Shown piece after piece: positions 45,682 through 53,655 of a DNA stretch of 64,000 nucleotides. Location of the stretch: contig NZ_AXAZ01000043.1 of the NCBI RefSeq assembly GCF_000473065.1, positions 1 through 64,000 on the forward strand. The letters run 5' to 3'. The notes below the pieces were generated by a model that had not been told where the DNA came from, ran no database searches, and saw only the letters and a program-made list of their open reading frames with translations. Origin of the DNA: Bradyrhizobium sp. WSM1743. GTDB taxonomy: Bacteria > Pseudomonadota > Alphaproteobacteria > Rhizobiales > Xanthobacteraceae. Each line of letters opens with the position of its first letter. Positions within the stretch are counted from its first letter, which is position 1. Position numbers and translations under genes: made by a program.

Positions 45682-46574
45682 ACGCGCCCGCCTACAATTT
45701 TGCTTATCTCGACGAGCAGACCAAGCGGATGATCCGCCGCGCGATCCTGAAAGCGATCGCGATTCCCGGCTACCAGGTGCCGTTCGCCAGCCGCGAGATG
45801 CCGATGCCCTATGGCTGGGGTACCGGCGGCGTGCAGGTCACGGCCGCGATCCTCGGGCCGCAGGATGTGCTCAAGGTGATCGACCAGGGCTCCGACGACA
45901 CCACCAACGCGATCTCGATCCGAAAATTCTTTGCCAAGACCGCCGGCGTCGCGACGACGACGGCGACGGAGGAGGCGACCGTGATCCAGACCCGTCACCG
46001 CATCCCGGAGACGGCGCTGAACGCGAATCAGGTGCTGGTCTATCAGGTGCCGATCCCGGAACCCTTACGTTTCCTCGAGCCGCGCGAGACCGAGACGCGG
46101 CGCATGCATGCGCTCGCCGAATACGGCCTGATGCATGTGAAGCTCTATGAGGACATCGCCCGCTTCGGCCATATCGCGACCGCCTATGCCTATCCGGTCA
46201 AGGTCAACGCGCGCTACGTGATGGACCCGTCGCCGACGCCGAAATTCGACAATCCCAAGATGGACAATTGCCCGGCGCTGCAATTGTTCGGCGCCGGCCG
46301 CGAAAAGCGCATCTATGCGATCCCGCCTTACACGCAGGTGGTGTCGCTCGATTTCGAGGATCACCCGTTCGAGCCCTACCGCTTCAATGCGCCCTGCGCG
46401 CTGTGCGGTGCGGAGAATTCCTATCTCGACGAGATCGTCACTGACGACAAGGGCGGCCGAATGTTCGTCTGCTCGGACACCGATTATTGCGAGGGCCGCC
46501 AGGCCGCTGGCCATCACGGCAGCCTCAGCGCCGCGCCGTACAAGGAGAAGGCGCAGGAGGCCTCGAATGGCTGA
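45678..46574 (+). CDS. phnJ: C-P lyase radical SAM enzyme
   Basis: Catalytic subunit of 298 aa that breaks the C-P bond of ribose 1-phosphonate 5-phosphate. The unusual cluster/radical cysteine motif is exactly C-x2-C-x21-C-x5-C (CALCGAENSYL to FVCSDTDYC), as in E. coli PhnJ. The glycine-rich GWGTGGVQVT near residue 40 holds the proposed radical Gly. All key residues are intact, so the pathway should work. It overlaps phnI by four bases and phnK by eight. Confidence 0.95.
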   Translation: MNAPAYNFAYLDEQTKRMIRRAILKAIAIPGYQVPFASREMPMPYGWGTGGVQVTAAILGPQDVLKVIDQGSDDTTNAISIRKFFAKTAGVATTTATEEATVIQTRHRIPETALNANQVLVYQVPIPEPLRFLEPRETETRRMHALAEYGLMHVKLYEDIARFGHIATAYAYPVKVNARYVMDPSPTPKFDNPKMDNCPALQLFGAGREKRIYAIPPYTQVVSLDFEDHPFEPYRFNAPCALCGAENSYLDEIVTDDKGGRMFVCSDTDYCEGRQAAGHHGSLSAAPYKEKAQEASNG

Positions 46575-47364
46575 TCAGAATCTGGTCGAGAACGACGAGC
46601 CGCTGCTGGTCGCAAAGTGTCTCAGCAAGTCGTTCGGCCGCATCGCCGCCTGCCGCGACGTCTCGTTCTCGCTTTATCCCGGCGAAGTGTTGGCCATCGT
46701 CGGCGAATCCGGCTCGGGCAAGTCCACGCTGCTGCAAATGTTGTCGGGCCAGCTCGCAGCCAGCGCCGGCCACGTCTCCTACCGGATGCGTGACGGCGTC
46801 ACCCGCGATCTCGCCGCCCTTGGCGAGGCCGAGCGCCGCTTCCTGTTCCGCACCGATTGGGGTTTTGTGCATCAGGACCCCGCGCAGGGCCTGCGCATGG
46901 CGGTCTCGGCCGGGGCCAATGTCGGCGAGCGGCTGATGGCGGTGGGGTGGAATCACTACGGCCGCATCCGCGACACCGCGTCGGACTGGCTGACGCGCGT
47001 CGAGATCGATGTCGCGCGCATCGACGATGCGCCGCGCACCTATTCCGGCGGGATGCGCCAGCGCCTTCAGATCGCGCGCAACCTCGTCACCGAGCCGCGG
47101 CTGGTGTTCATGGACGAGCCGACCGGCGGCCTTGACGTTTCCGTGCAGGCGCGCCTGCTCGACCTCCTGCGCAGCCTCGTCGCCGAGCTGCACCTCGCCG
47201 TCATCATCGTCACCCACGATCTCGCGGTCGCACGCCTCTTGTCGCACCGTGTGATGGTGATGAAAGGCGGCCGCGTCATCGAGACCGGCCTTACCGACCA
47301 GGTGCTCGACGATCCCCGCGAGCCCTATACCCAGCTCCTCGTCTCCTCGATTCTCCCGCCATGA
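46567..47364 (+). CDS. phnK: C-P lyase ATP-binding protein
   Basis: ABC-type ATPase of 265 aa that docks on the PhnGHIJ core. Walker A is GESGSGKSTLLQ, the signature is YSGGMRQRLQIARNL, Walker B is LVFMDEPTGGLD and the switch His is in VTHDLAVARLL. The start at 46567 lies inside the phnJ frame (eight-base overlap) and its stop overlaps phnL (ATGA). Confidence 0.93.
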   Translation: MADQNLVENDEPLLVAKCLSKSFGRIAACRDVSFSLYPGEVLAIVGESGSGKSTLLQMLSGQLAASAGHVSYRMRDGVTRDLAALGEAERRFLFRTDWGFVHQDPAQGLRMAVSAGANVGERLMAVGWNHYGRIRDTASDWLTRVEIDVARIDDAPRTYSGGMRQRLQIARNLVTEPRLVFMDEPTGGLDVSVQARLLDLLRSLVAELHLAVIIVTHDLAVARLLSHRVMVMKGGRVIETGLTDQVLDDPREPYTQLLVSSILPP

Positions 47365-48071
47365 GCTTTTCGATGCCTGCCATGATCGACATTGCCGATG
47401 CGCAAAAGACCTTCACGATGCATCTTCAGGGCGGCATCGAGCTGCCGGTCGTCCGCGGCGTGACCTTCCACGTCAATCCGGGCGAATGCGTCGTTCTGTC
47501 GGGCCCGTCAGGCGCCGGCAAATCGTCGATCCTGAAAATGATCTTCGGCAACTACCGCTGTGACAGCGGCCGCATCGGCATCCGTCATCGCGGCGCGGTG
47601 ATCGATCTCGCCACTGCCGAGCCGCGGCAGGTCCTCAACATCCGCCGCTCCACCATCGGCTATGTCAGCCAGTTTTTGCGGGCCGTGCCGCGCGTTGCCA
47701 CCATAGACGTCGTCGCCGAGCCGCTGATCGTGAACGGTATGAGCCGGACCGATGCACAGGCGCGCGCCGGCGAGCTGCTGCATCGTCTCAACATTCCCGA
47801 GCGTCTCTGGCAGCTTCCGCCCGCGACCTTCTCCGGCGGCGAGCAGCAGCGCGTCAACATCGCGCGCGGCTTCATCTCGGACCTGCCGATCCTGCTGCTC
47901 GACGAGCCGACAGCCTCGCTCGATGCTGCCAATCGCGCCGTGGTGGTCGAGCTGGTCGCCGAGAAGAAGCGCCAGGGCGTTGCCATGGTCGCCATTGTCC
48001 ACGACGACGAAATCCGTCATCTGATTGCCGACCGCATCGTCGACGTCACCAGCTTTGCCGCCGCGGCCTGA
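47361..48071 (+). CDS. phnL: C-P lyase ATP-binding protein
   Basis: ABC-type ATPase of 236 aa. Walker A is GPSGAGKSSILK, the signature is FSGGEQQRVNIARGF and Walker B is ILLLDEPTASLD. Family-specific residues include TIGYVSQFLRAVPRVATIDVV. PhnK and PhnL are thought to drive turnover of the core complex. Overlaps phnK by four bases and precedes phnM by 11. Confidence 0.93.
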   Translation: MSFSMPAMIDIADAQKTFTMHLQGGIELPVVRGVTFHVNPGECVVLSGPSGAGKSSILKMIFGNYRCDSGRIGIRHRGAVIDLATAEPRQVLNIRRSTIGYVSQFLRAVPRVATIDVVAEPLIVNGMSRTDAQARAGELLHRLNIPERLWQLPPATFSGGEQQRVNIARGFISDLPILLLDEPTASLDAANRAVVVELVAEKKRQGVAMVAIVHDDEIRHLIADRIVDVTSFAAAA

Positions 48072-48082
48072 AGGACATGGAA

Positions 48083-49234
48083 ATGAAGCCGAAGGACACA
48101 GTGATCGCCAACGCCAGGATCGTCCTGGCCGACCGGGTGATCGAGCAGGGCTGGCTCGCTCTTGCCCATGGACGCATCGCCGAGATCGGCGAGGGCAGGG
48201 CACCCGCCGGCGCAGAGGATGCCGGCGGCGATCTCATCATGCCTGGCCTGATCGAGCTCCACACCGATCATCTCGAAGCGCATTACGTGCCGCGGCCAAA
48301 GGTGTTCTGGAATCCGGTCGCCGCCGTCATCTCCTATGACGGCCAGCTCGCGACGTCAGGCATCACCACGGTGTTCGACTCACTCCGGGTCTGGCGCGAG
48401 GACGGCGCCGAGGAGGTCGATGGCCGCGCCGGCGTGCTCGCCGCCGCGATCACCACCGCGCGCGAGGCCAGCCTGCTGCGCGCCGACCATTTCCTGCATC
48501 TGCGCTGCGAAATCCCGATGCCGAGCGTGGTCGAGGAGGCCAAGGAGCTGATCGGCCGTCCCGACGTCAAGCTGATGTCGCTGATGGATCACACGCCCGG
48601 CCAGCGCCAGTTCCGCGACGAGGTGAAGCTGCGCGATTATTACCGCGGCAAAGGCGGCGGCAAGACCGATGCCGAGCTCGACGAGCTGTTCGCAAAACGC
48701 TTCGAATATCAGAGGCTCTATGCAGCGGCCAACATGCGCGAGATCGTGGCGCTGGCGCATCAGTACGAGATTCCGCTGGCGAGCCACGACGACACCACCG
48801 AGGAGAACGTCGCAGACGCCGTGCGCGATCGCGTATCTGTGGCGGAATTCCCGACCACGCTGGAGGCTGCGCGCGGCCTGCACCAGGCCGGCATCGACAT
48901 TCTCATGGGCGCGCCGAACGTCGTGCGCGGCGGCTCGCACTCCGGCAACATCGCCGCGGTCGATCTCGCCCGCGAAGGCCTGCTCGACATCCTGTCGTCG
49001 GACTACATTCCGTCCAGCCTGCTGATGGCGGCGCTGCAATTGCCCGAACACGTACCGGCGATCAGCCTTCCGGCCGCGGTTCGCACCGTGACCAAGGCGC
49101 CGGCCGAGGCGGTCGGCCTCACCGATCGCGGCGAGGTCGCGACCGGCAAGCGCGCCGATTTGATCCGCGTGCAGGTCGCAGGCCACGTTCCCGTGGTCCG
49201 CAGCGTGTGGCGCGAAGGAAGCCGCGTCGCATGA
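48083..49234 (+). CDS. phnM: PhnM diphosphatase (second copy, in the C-P lyase operon)
   Basis: Amidohydrolase of 383 aa that removes pyrophosphate from ribose 1-alkylphosphonate 5-triphosphate. Metal loop LIMPGLIELHTDHLEAHYVPRP matches the E. coli-type HTD motif; further ligands are in HLRCEIP, MSLMDHTPGQRQF, LASHDDTTEE and SDYIPSSLL. AAGGA seven bases upstream favours the ATG at 48083 over 48077. This is the copy expected to serve the C-P lyase route; a divergent paralogue lies at 36820-38013. Confidence 0.93.
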   Translation: MKPKDTVIANARIVLADRVIEQGWLALAHGRIAEIGEGRAPAGAEDAGGDLIMPGLIELHTDHLEAHYVPRPKVFWNPVAAVISYDGQLATSGITTVFDSLRVWREDGAEEVDGRAGVLAAAITTAREASLLRADHFLHLRCEIPMPSVVEEAKELIGRPDVKLMSLMDHTPGQRQFRDEVKLRDYYRGKGGGKTDAELDELFAKRFEYQRLYAAANMREIVALAHQYEIPLASHDDTTEENVADAVRDRVSVAEFPTTLEAARGLHQAGIDILMGAPNVVRGGSHSGNIAAVDLAREGLLDILSSDYIPSSLLMAALQLPEHVPAISLPAAVRTVTKAPAEAVGLTDRGEVATGKRADLIRVQVAGHVPVVRSVWREGSRVA

Positions 49235-49827
49235 GCGAGATGGTCACCACGGCGCAGGGCGAGGCGGGTGCGATCGGCCCCGGCCGGCTCGTGCTCGTGG
49301 TCGGCCCCAGCGGCGCCGGCAAGGATACCCTGCTGCGGCTGGCGCAGGCGGCTTGTATCGACGATCCCGACATCGTCTTCCCGCGTCGCATCGTGACGCG
49401 AGAGTCCTCCTCGGCAGAGGACAATATTGCCGTCAGCCCCGATGAGTTTCGTCGCGCGCGCGAGCACGGCGATTTCGCCGTGCATTGGGAGGCGCATGGA
49501 CATGCCTATGCGCTGCCGATCGAAATCAACGACGACATTCGCGCGGGTCGCGCGGTCGTTGTGAACGTCTCACGCACCGTGATCGTCGCGTTGCGGCACG
49601 CCTATGCCAATGTCGTGGTGGTCGCGATCACGGCGCCGCCGGACGTGCTGGCGCAGCGGCTCGCCGCGCGCGCCCGTCACAGCGACGGCAATATTGCCGA
49701 TCGCCTTGCGCGCAGTGTCGACGACGTCTCGGCCAATGCCGACGTCACCATCCTCAACGCCGGCAGCGCGGAGTACCACAGCCGCCAGCTGATGCGCGTG
49801 ATCAGGAATGAAGACTGGCAAGAGTAG
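49231..49827 (+). CDS. phnN: ribose 1,5-bisphosphokinase
   Basis: Kinase of 198 aa that makes PRPP from ribose 1,5-bisphosphate, returning the sugar to nucleotide metabolism. The P-loop is VVGPSGAGKDTLLR near residue 23, and the guanylate-kinase-like fold shows RRIVTRESSSAEDN and ARARHSDGNIADRLARS. Its ATG overlaps the phnM stop (ATGA). It ends the phnG-N core. Confidence 0.92.
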   Translation: MSEMVTTAQGEAGAIGPGRLVLVVGPSGAGKDTLLRLAQAACIDDPDIVFPRRIVTRESSSAEDNIAVSPDEFRRAREHGDFAVHWEAHGHAYALPIEINDDIRAGRAVVVNVSRTVIVALRHAYANVVVVAITAPPDVLAQRLAARARHSDGNIADRLARSVDDVSANADVTILNAGSAEYHSRQLMRVIRNEDWQE

Positions 49828-49854
49828 TTGCCGGAAAAATAAGGAGAGAGTAGA

Positions 49855-50466
49855 ATGACGGTGGTCGAAACGGTCGAACAGCTAGAGGCCATCTACGGCG
49901 CCACCAATGACGCCTCGACCGTGAAAGTCGCCGACCACGTCACGCCGCTCTACCGCATCTTCATCGAGAAGGCGCCGTTCGCAGCGCTCGCCACCATTGG
50001 CCCGGAGGGCATCGACTGCTCGCCGCGCGGCGATCTGCCCGGCTTCGTCCGCATTCACGACCCCAAGACGCTGATGCTGCCGGACCGCCGCGGCAACAAC
50101 CGGGTCGATTCCTTACGCAACATCGTGCGCGATCCCAGGGTGTCGCTGATGTTCCTGATCCCCGGCTCCGGCAATGCGGTGCGAGCCAACGGCCGCGCGC
50201 ATCTGTCGATCGATCCGGAGCTGCTGGCCTCGTTCAAGGTCGAAGGCAGGGCGCCGCGCAGCGTCATGGTCATGAACGTGGAGGAGATCTATTTCCAGTG
50301 CGCCCGCGCCATCGTCCGCTCCGATCTCTGGAACCCCGACAAGCGCGTCGACCCGAAGAGTTTGCCGACACCCGGCCAGATCCTCGCAGAGATGAGCCAA
50401 AACAAGGTCGGTGGCGTGGAGTACGACCGCGCGTGGCCGGAGCGGGCCGCGGCAACGATGTGGTGA
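49855..50466 (+). CDS. pyridoxamine 5'-phosphate oxidase family protein
   Basis: Split-barrel flavin-binding protein of 203 aa (PPOX class, MSMEG_1061-like group). Typical segments are PFAALATIGPEGIDCSPRGD, RRGNNRVDSLRNIVRDPRVSLMFLIPG, and the C-terminal NVEEIYFQCARAIVRSDLW. It probably binds FMN or F420/heme and reduces a small molecule. It begins 27 bases after phnN, behind AAGGAGAG, and may be cotranscribed with the phn operon; a role in phosphonate metabolism is not established. Confidence 0.85.
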   Translation: MTVVETVEQLEAIYGATNDASTVKVADHVTPLYRIFIEKAPFAALATIGPEGIDCSPRGDLPGFVRIHDPKTLMLPDRRGNNRVDSLRNIVRDPRVSLMFLIPGSGNAVRANGRAHLSIDPELLASFKVEGRAPRSVMVMNVEEIYFQCARAIVRSDLWNPDKRVDPKSLPTPGQILAEMSQNKVGGVEYDRAWPERAAATMW

Positions 50467-50483
50467 CCCCGCGCTCTCTCGTC

Positions 50484-50728
50484 CCCCTCTCCCCGCAAGC
50501 GGCAGGGCTATCGCATATGACTTGTTGCGGCGGCCTGCGCGCACGTCCTTCGAGACGGCGCTTACGCGCCTCCTCAGGATGAGGCTAATCAGCGTCAGTG
50601 CCCTTTGAAGCTGCAGCTACCCACTCCGTCCTCATCCTGAGGAGCCCGCCTAAAGCGGGCGTCTCGAAGGATGGCCGCAGGGAAAAGCTCTCATATGCGA
50701 TAGCCCTGCCGCAAGCGGGGAGAGAAGG
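50484..50728. repeat. composite 245-bp palindromic element
   Basis: Near-perfect terminal inverted repeats of about 34 bases (CCCGCAAGCGGCAGGGCTAT... at the left, its complement ...ATAGCCCTGCCGC at the right) enclose a second inverted pair: CCTTCGAGACGGC ... CCTCAGGATGAG at the left and CTCATCCTGAGGAG ... GTCTCGAAGGATG at the right. About 47 unique bases lie in the centre. It separates two convergent genes. It combines two repeat families seen elsewhere in this window. Confidence 0.75.
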
Positions 50729-50743
50729 AAGCGCCGCTCCGCT

Positions 50744-51475
50744 TCAATTGAACGCCATCCCCCCGCTCAGCGCGATGGTCTGCCCGGTCATGTAGGCATT
50801 GTCGACCAGCAGCATCACCGCTTTCGCCACCTCGTCCGCCGTGCCGAAGCGGCCAAGCGGGATGCGGCTGACGAGCTGCGGCTGGCCGCTCATCATGTCG
50901 GTCTCGATCAGCGACGGCGCCACGGCATTGACGGTGATGCCCTCCTTCACAAGGCGCGCCGCATAGCCCCGCGTGAGACCTTCCAGGCCGGCCTTGGACG
51001 CATTGTAGTGCGGGCCGATCGAGCCGGCACCGCGCGCGGCGCCCGAGGAGATGTTGACGATGCGGCCCCATGTCCGCGCGCGCATCGAAGGCAGCACCGC
51101 CTGCGTGCACAGAAAGGCGGATTTCAGGTTGACCAGGATGGTGCGGTCGAAATCGTCCTCGGTGAGATCGTCGACGCCGCGCGTGATGGCAATGCCGGCA
51201 TTGTTGACGAGGATGTCGATCGGCCCGAGCCCGGCCGTGACGCGCTCGACCATTCCGGCCACGGCCTCGCGCTGCGAGACATCGGCGGCGACGACGATGG
51301 CGCGGCCGCCCTGCTTGCCGATCTCGCCCGCCAGCTGCTCGGCCTGCCCGATTCTCTCGCGGCAGTTGATCGCCACCGCTGCACCTGCTTCGGCCAGTGC
51401 GCGACAGACGGCCGCGCCAATTCCGCGCGAGCCGCCGGTCACGAGCGCCGTGCGCCCCTTCAGAGCAACCGTCAT
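50744..51475 (-). CDS. SDR family oxidoreductase (3-oxoacyl reductase-like)
   Basis: Classical short-chain dehydrogenase of 243 aa. The NADP-binding loop is VTGGSRGIGAAV, NNAG is in ILVNNAGIAI, and the Ser-Tyr-Lys triad is in NISSGAARGAG and HYNASKAGLEG. It resembles FabG and other 3-hydroxyacyl reductases; specific substrate unknown. GGGAGG eight bases upstream supports the ATG. It has no operon partners, lying between a palindromic element and a gap. Confidence 0.9.
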   Translation of the reverse strand: MTVALKGRTALVTGGSRGIGAAVCRALAEAGAAVAINCRERIGQAEQLAGEIGKQGGRAIVVAADVSQREAVAGMVERVTAGLGPIDILVNNAGIAITRGVDDLTEDDFDRTILVNLKSAFLCTQAVLPSMRARTWGRIVNISSGAARGAGSIGPHYNASKAGLEGLTRGYAARLVKEGITVNAVAPSLIETDMMSGQPQLVSRIPLGRFGTADEVAKAVMLLVDNAYMTGQTIALSGGMAFN

Positions 51476-51879
51476 GCCTGGAACCTCCCAAGTCGTCGGG
51501 CTTGTGGTGCTCGAAGCGTATCATGCTTGCGGCTCGCGCGTGTTGAACTCATCGCGAGATGAATCCGTCTGTCCGTGCTTGCGGCGGGAGAATCGCCCCG
51601 GCGTGCTGGTCGCAAATATGGATAGCCATTTCATTGACCAATCGTGCCAACCGCTCGATATTCGGAGCGTAGAGACTGCTCCTCGAGCTTGATGCCGCGA
51701 TATGAGAATTGATCACCAGCGTAACCAAGACGACATGCAAGCCTGCATGACGCGGCGCTGTTTCTCGGCGGCAACGGGCGCCTGTTGTTGTTGCTGACCG
51801 TCTCTTAGCAGCACCCAACACCGAAAATCCCAAGAAAAATCCCAAGACAGGAACGCCGAACTCCGGCGAACGAGCAGTC
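51476..51879. other. intergenic, no supported gene
   Basis: About 400 bases. A minus-strand frame at 51549-51881 has no recognisable domain and would overlap the start of the next gene. The sequence AATCCCAAGA occurs twice near 51828-51850. No clear promoter or RNA structure was found. Confidence 0.35.
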
Positions 51880-52101
51880 ATGTCCCAGACCCAGTCGAAC
51901 GCCTACATCATCGAGATCCAGGACCGCGCCGCCGGCATCATCACGAGAGACGAGCGCGGCTTCCGCTTCTTCTCCTCCGAGCGCCTGTTCGACAGCCTCG
52001 AAGGCCGCCAGTTCCGTTCGGCCCGCGAGGCCGAACGCGCCGCCCGTGCCGTGTTCTCCGAGCGTAGCCGTCGCGCGAGCTCGCACTTCTTCGCCAACTG
52101 A
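51880..52101 (+). CDS. small uncharacterised protein before ssuA
   Basis: Basic protein of 73 aa (SNAYIIEIQDRAAGIITRDE, then FDSLEGRQFRSAREAERAAR). No signal peptide or membrane segment. I do not recognise a named family, though proteins of this pattern occur next to sulfonate-binding protein genes in rhizobia as far as I recall. It ends 21 bases before the ssuA-type gene, so the two are probably cotranscribed. Coding potential is supported by composition and by the tight spacing. Confidence 0.65.
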   Translation: MSQTQSNAYIIEIQDRAAGIITRDERGFRFFSSERLFDSLEGRQFRSAREAERAARAVFSERSRRASSHFFAN

Positions 52102-52122
52102 TCCCACCGAAAGGACCGCGTC

Positions 52123-53076
52123 ATGATCAACCGACGACACATTCTGGCAACGACGCTGTTGCTTGCGACGGCCCTGGCTGCACCCGCGCGCGCCGAGGAC
52201 AAGCCGGCGGAAATCCGCATCGGCACGCAGAAGGGCGGCTTCTTCCCGGCGGTGCGTCAGCGCCAGACGCTCGAGAACGCCTTCAAGCCACTGGGCATCG
52301 AGATCAAGTGGGTCGATTTCCAGTTCGGTCCGCCGCTGCTGGAAGCCATCAATGTCGGCAGCGTCGATTTCGGCTATGTCGGCGACTCACCGCCGATCTT
52401 CGCGCAGGCCGGTGGTGCCAAGATCCGCTACGTCGCCGCGGTGAAATCCGAAGGCAACACCCAGGCGATCATCGTGCCGAAGGATTCGCCGATTCACTCG
52501 CTGGCAGATCTCAAGGGCAAGCGCGTCGCCTTCGGCAAAGGATCGAGCGCGCATAATCTGCTCGTCGCTGCGCTCGAAAAGGCCGGCCTGTCCTGGTCCG
52601 ACATCACGCCGGCGCCACTGGCTCCTGCCGATGCGACGGCCGCCTTCATCAAGGGCTCGGTCGATGCCTGGTCGATCTGGGATCCGTATCTCGCGCTCGC
52701 CGAATTGAAGGAGAGCGCCCGCGTCATCGCCTTCGACAAGGACGTGCACAAGCCGAACGCCTTCTACATCGCCGGCACCGACTTCGTGGAGAAGTATCCT
52801 TCGCTGGTCGCCAAGCTCAACACGACCTTCGCATCCGAAGGCGTCTGGGCGGACTCGCACCATGAGGATGTGGCGAAAGCACAGGCGGAGGCGACCGGCG
52901 TCGACATCGAGGCAATCAGGCGCTTCGTCGACCGCTCCAACTATCGCGTGGTGCCGCTCGACGCCGAAGTGGTCAAGAGCCAGCAGGCCGTCGCCGATCG
53001 TTTCGCAAAGCTCGGCCTGATCCCGAAGCCGGTCAACGTCTCCGACATCGTCTGGAAATGGACGCCGGGCTCCTGA
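52123..53076 (+). CDS. ssuA: aliphatic sulfonate ABC transporter substrate-binding protein
   Basis: Periplasmic binding protein of 317 aa with signal peptide HILATTLLLATALAAPARA (cleavage after ARA). SsuA/NrtA/TauA-type features are IRIGTQKGGFFPAVRQRQTLE, FGPPLLEAINVGSVDFGYVGDSPPIFAQA and AFIKGSVDAWSIWDPYLA. AAGGA eight bases upstream supports the start. No permease or ATPase gene follows, so it must share a transporter encoded elsewhere. It probably captures alkanesulfonates for sulfur supply. Confidence 0.88.
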   Translation: MINRRHILATTLLLATALAAPARAEDKPAEIRIGTQKGGFFPAVRQRQTLENAFKPLGIEIKWVDFQFGPPLLEAINVGSVDFGYVGDSPPIFAQAGGAKIRYVAAVKSEGNTQAIIVPKDSPIHSLADLKGKRVAFGKGSSAHNLLVAALEKAGLSWSDITPAPLAPADATAAFIKGSVDAWSIWDPYLALAELKESARVIAFDKDVHKPNAFYIAGTDFVEKYPSLVAKLNTTFASEGVWADSHHEDVAKAQAEATGVDIEAIRRFVDRSNYRVVPLDAEVVKSQQAVADRFAKLGLIPKPVNVSDIVWKWTPGS

Positions 53077-53082
53077 TCCTGA

Positions 53083-53586
53083 TCAACGCCGCCGACGCGC
53101 CCTGGTGCGCGCCGCCTTCTTTGCGGCAGCGGAGCGGACCTTGGCGCCCTTGGTGTGGCTCGCCTTCCGCGCGGCGGCCGAGCGGGACGCAGCGCTGCGG
53201 CCCTTGGCGGCGCGCTTGGCCTGTTTCGACAGCGCGCTGCGCGATCCGGTCGACCGCGGCTCCTTCTTCAACACGCCTTCGACGGCGCGCGACACACGCG
53301 GCCGGCGTTTCGCGGTCCGCTTGCCCTGCCCAACCTCATAGGCATATTTGGCGCTGCGGCGCGTTGCCTTCTTGGTGCGCCCTTTGCGCGGTGGCGGCAG
53401 ATCGACACCGGCGCGACGCGCTTCGGACAGGCCGATCGCGATGGCCTGCTTGGTCGAGCGCGCGCCGTGCTTGCCCTTGCGAATTTTGTCGATCTCGTCC
53501 TTGACGAATTCGCCGGCCTGCGTGCTGGCCGACTTGCCGGCGCGCTTGTCCTGCCGGGCTTTGCGAATGACTTCTTGTCTTGGCAT
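53083..53586 (-). CDS. lysine/arginine-rich DUF6496-type protein
   Basis: Very basic protein of 167 aa. The N-terminal ~55 residues (EFVKDEIDKIRKGKHGARSTKQAIAIGLSEARRAG) match the DUF6496-type domain. The rest is a low-complexity tail of Lys, Arg, Ala and Ser repeats (RRSAKYAYEVGQG, then KAARTRARRRR), like eukaryotic histone H1 tails. DNA or RNA binding is likely. AAGGGGA upstream of the ATG supports the start. It converges with ssuA, six bases between stops. Confidence 0.8.
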   Translation of the reverse strand: MPRQEVIRKARQDKRAGKSASTQAGEFVKDEIDKIRKGKHGARSTKQAIAIGLSEARRAGVDLPPPRKGRTKKATRRSAKYAYEVGQGKRTAKRRPRVSRAVEGVLKKEPRSTGSRSALSKQAKRAAKGRSAASRSAAARKASHTKGAKVRSAAAKKAARTRARRRR

Positions 53587-53655
53587 GGTCGAGTTCCCCT
53601 TCGTGATTGACAGGGATGTCTGACCGCAACGCGCAAGACAGAAGATCGATCCGTT

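Noticed and set aside
36103..50466. Phosphonate island as a recent mobile insertion
   Set aside because: No integrase, tRNA attachment site or flanking direct repeats seen, and composition matches the surroundings.
50484..50728. CRISPR-like repeat array
   Set aside because: Repeats are inverted, not regularly spaced direct repeats, and no cas genes are present.
51549..51881. Minus-strand 110-codon frame in the gap before the small ssuA-linked gene
   Set aside because: No recognisable domain and its start overlaps the next gene's start; not enough to call a gene.
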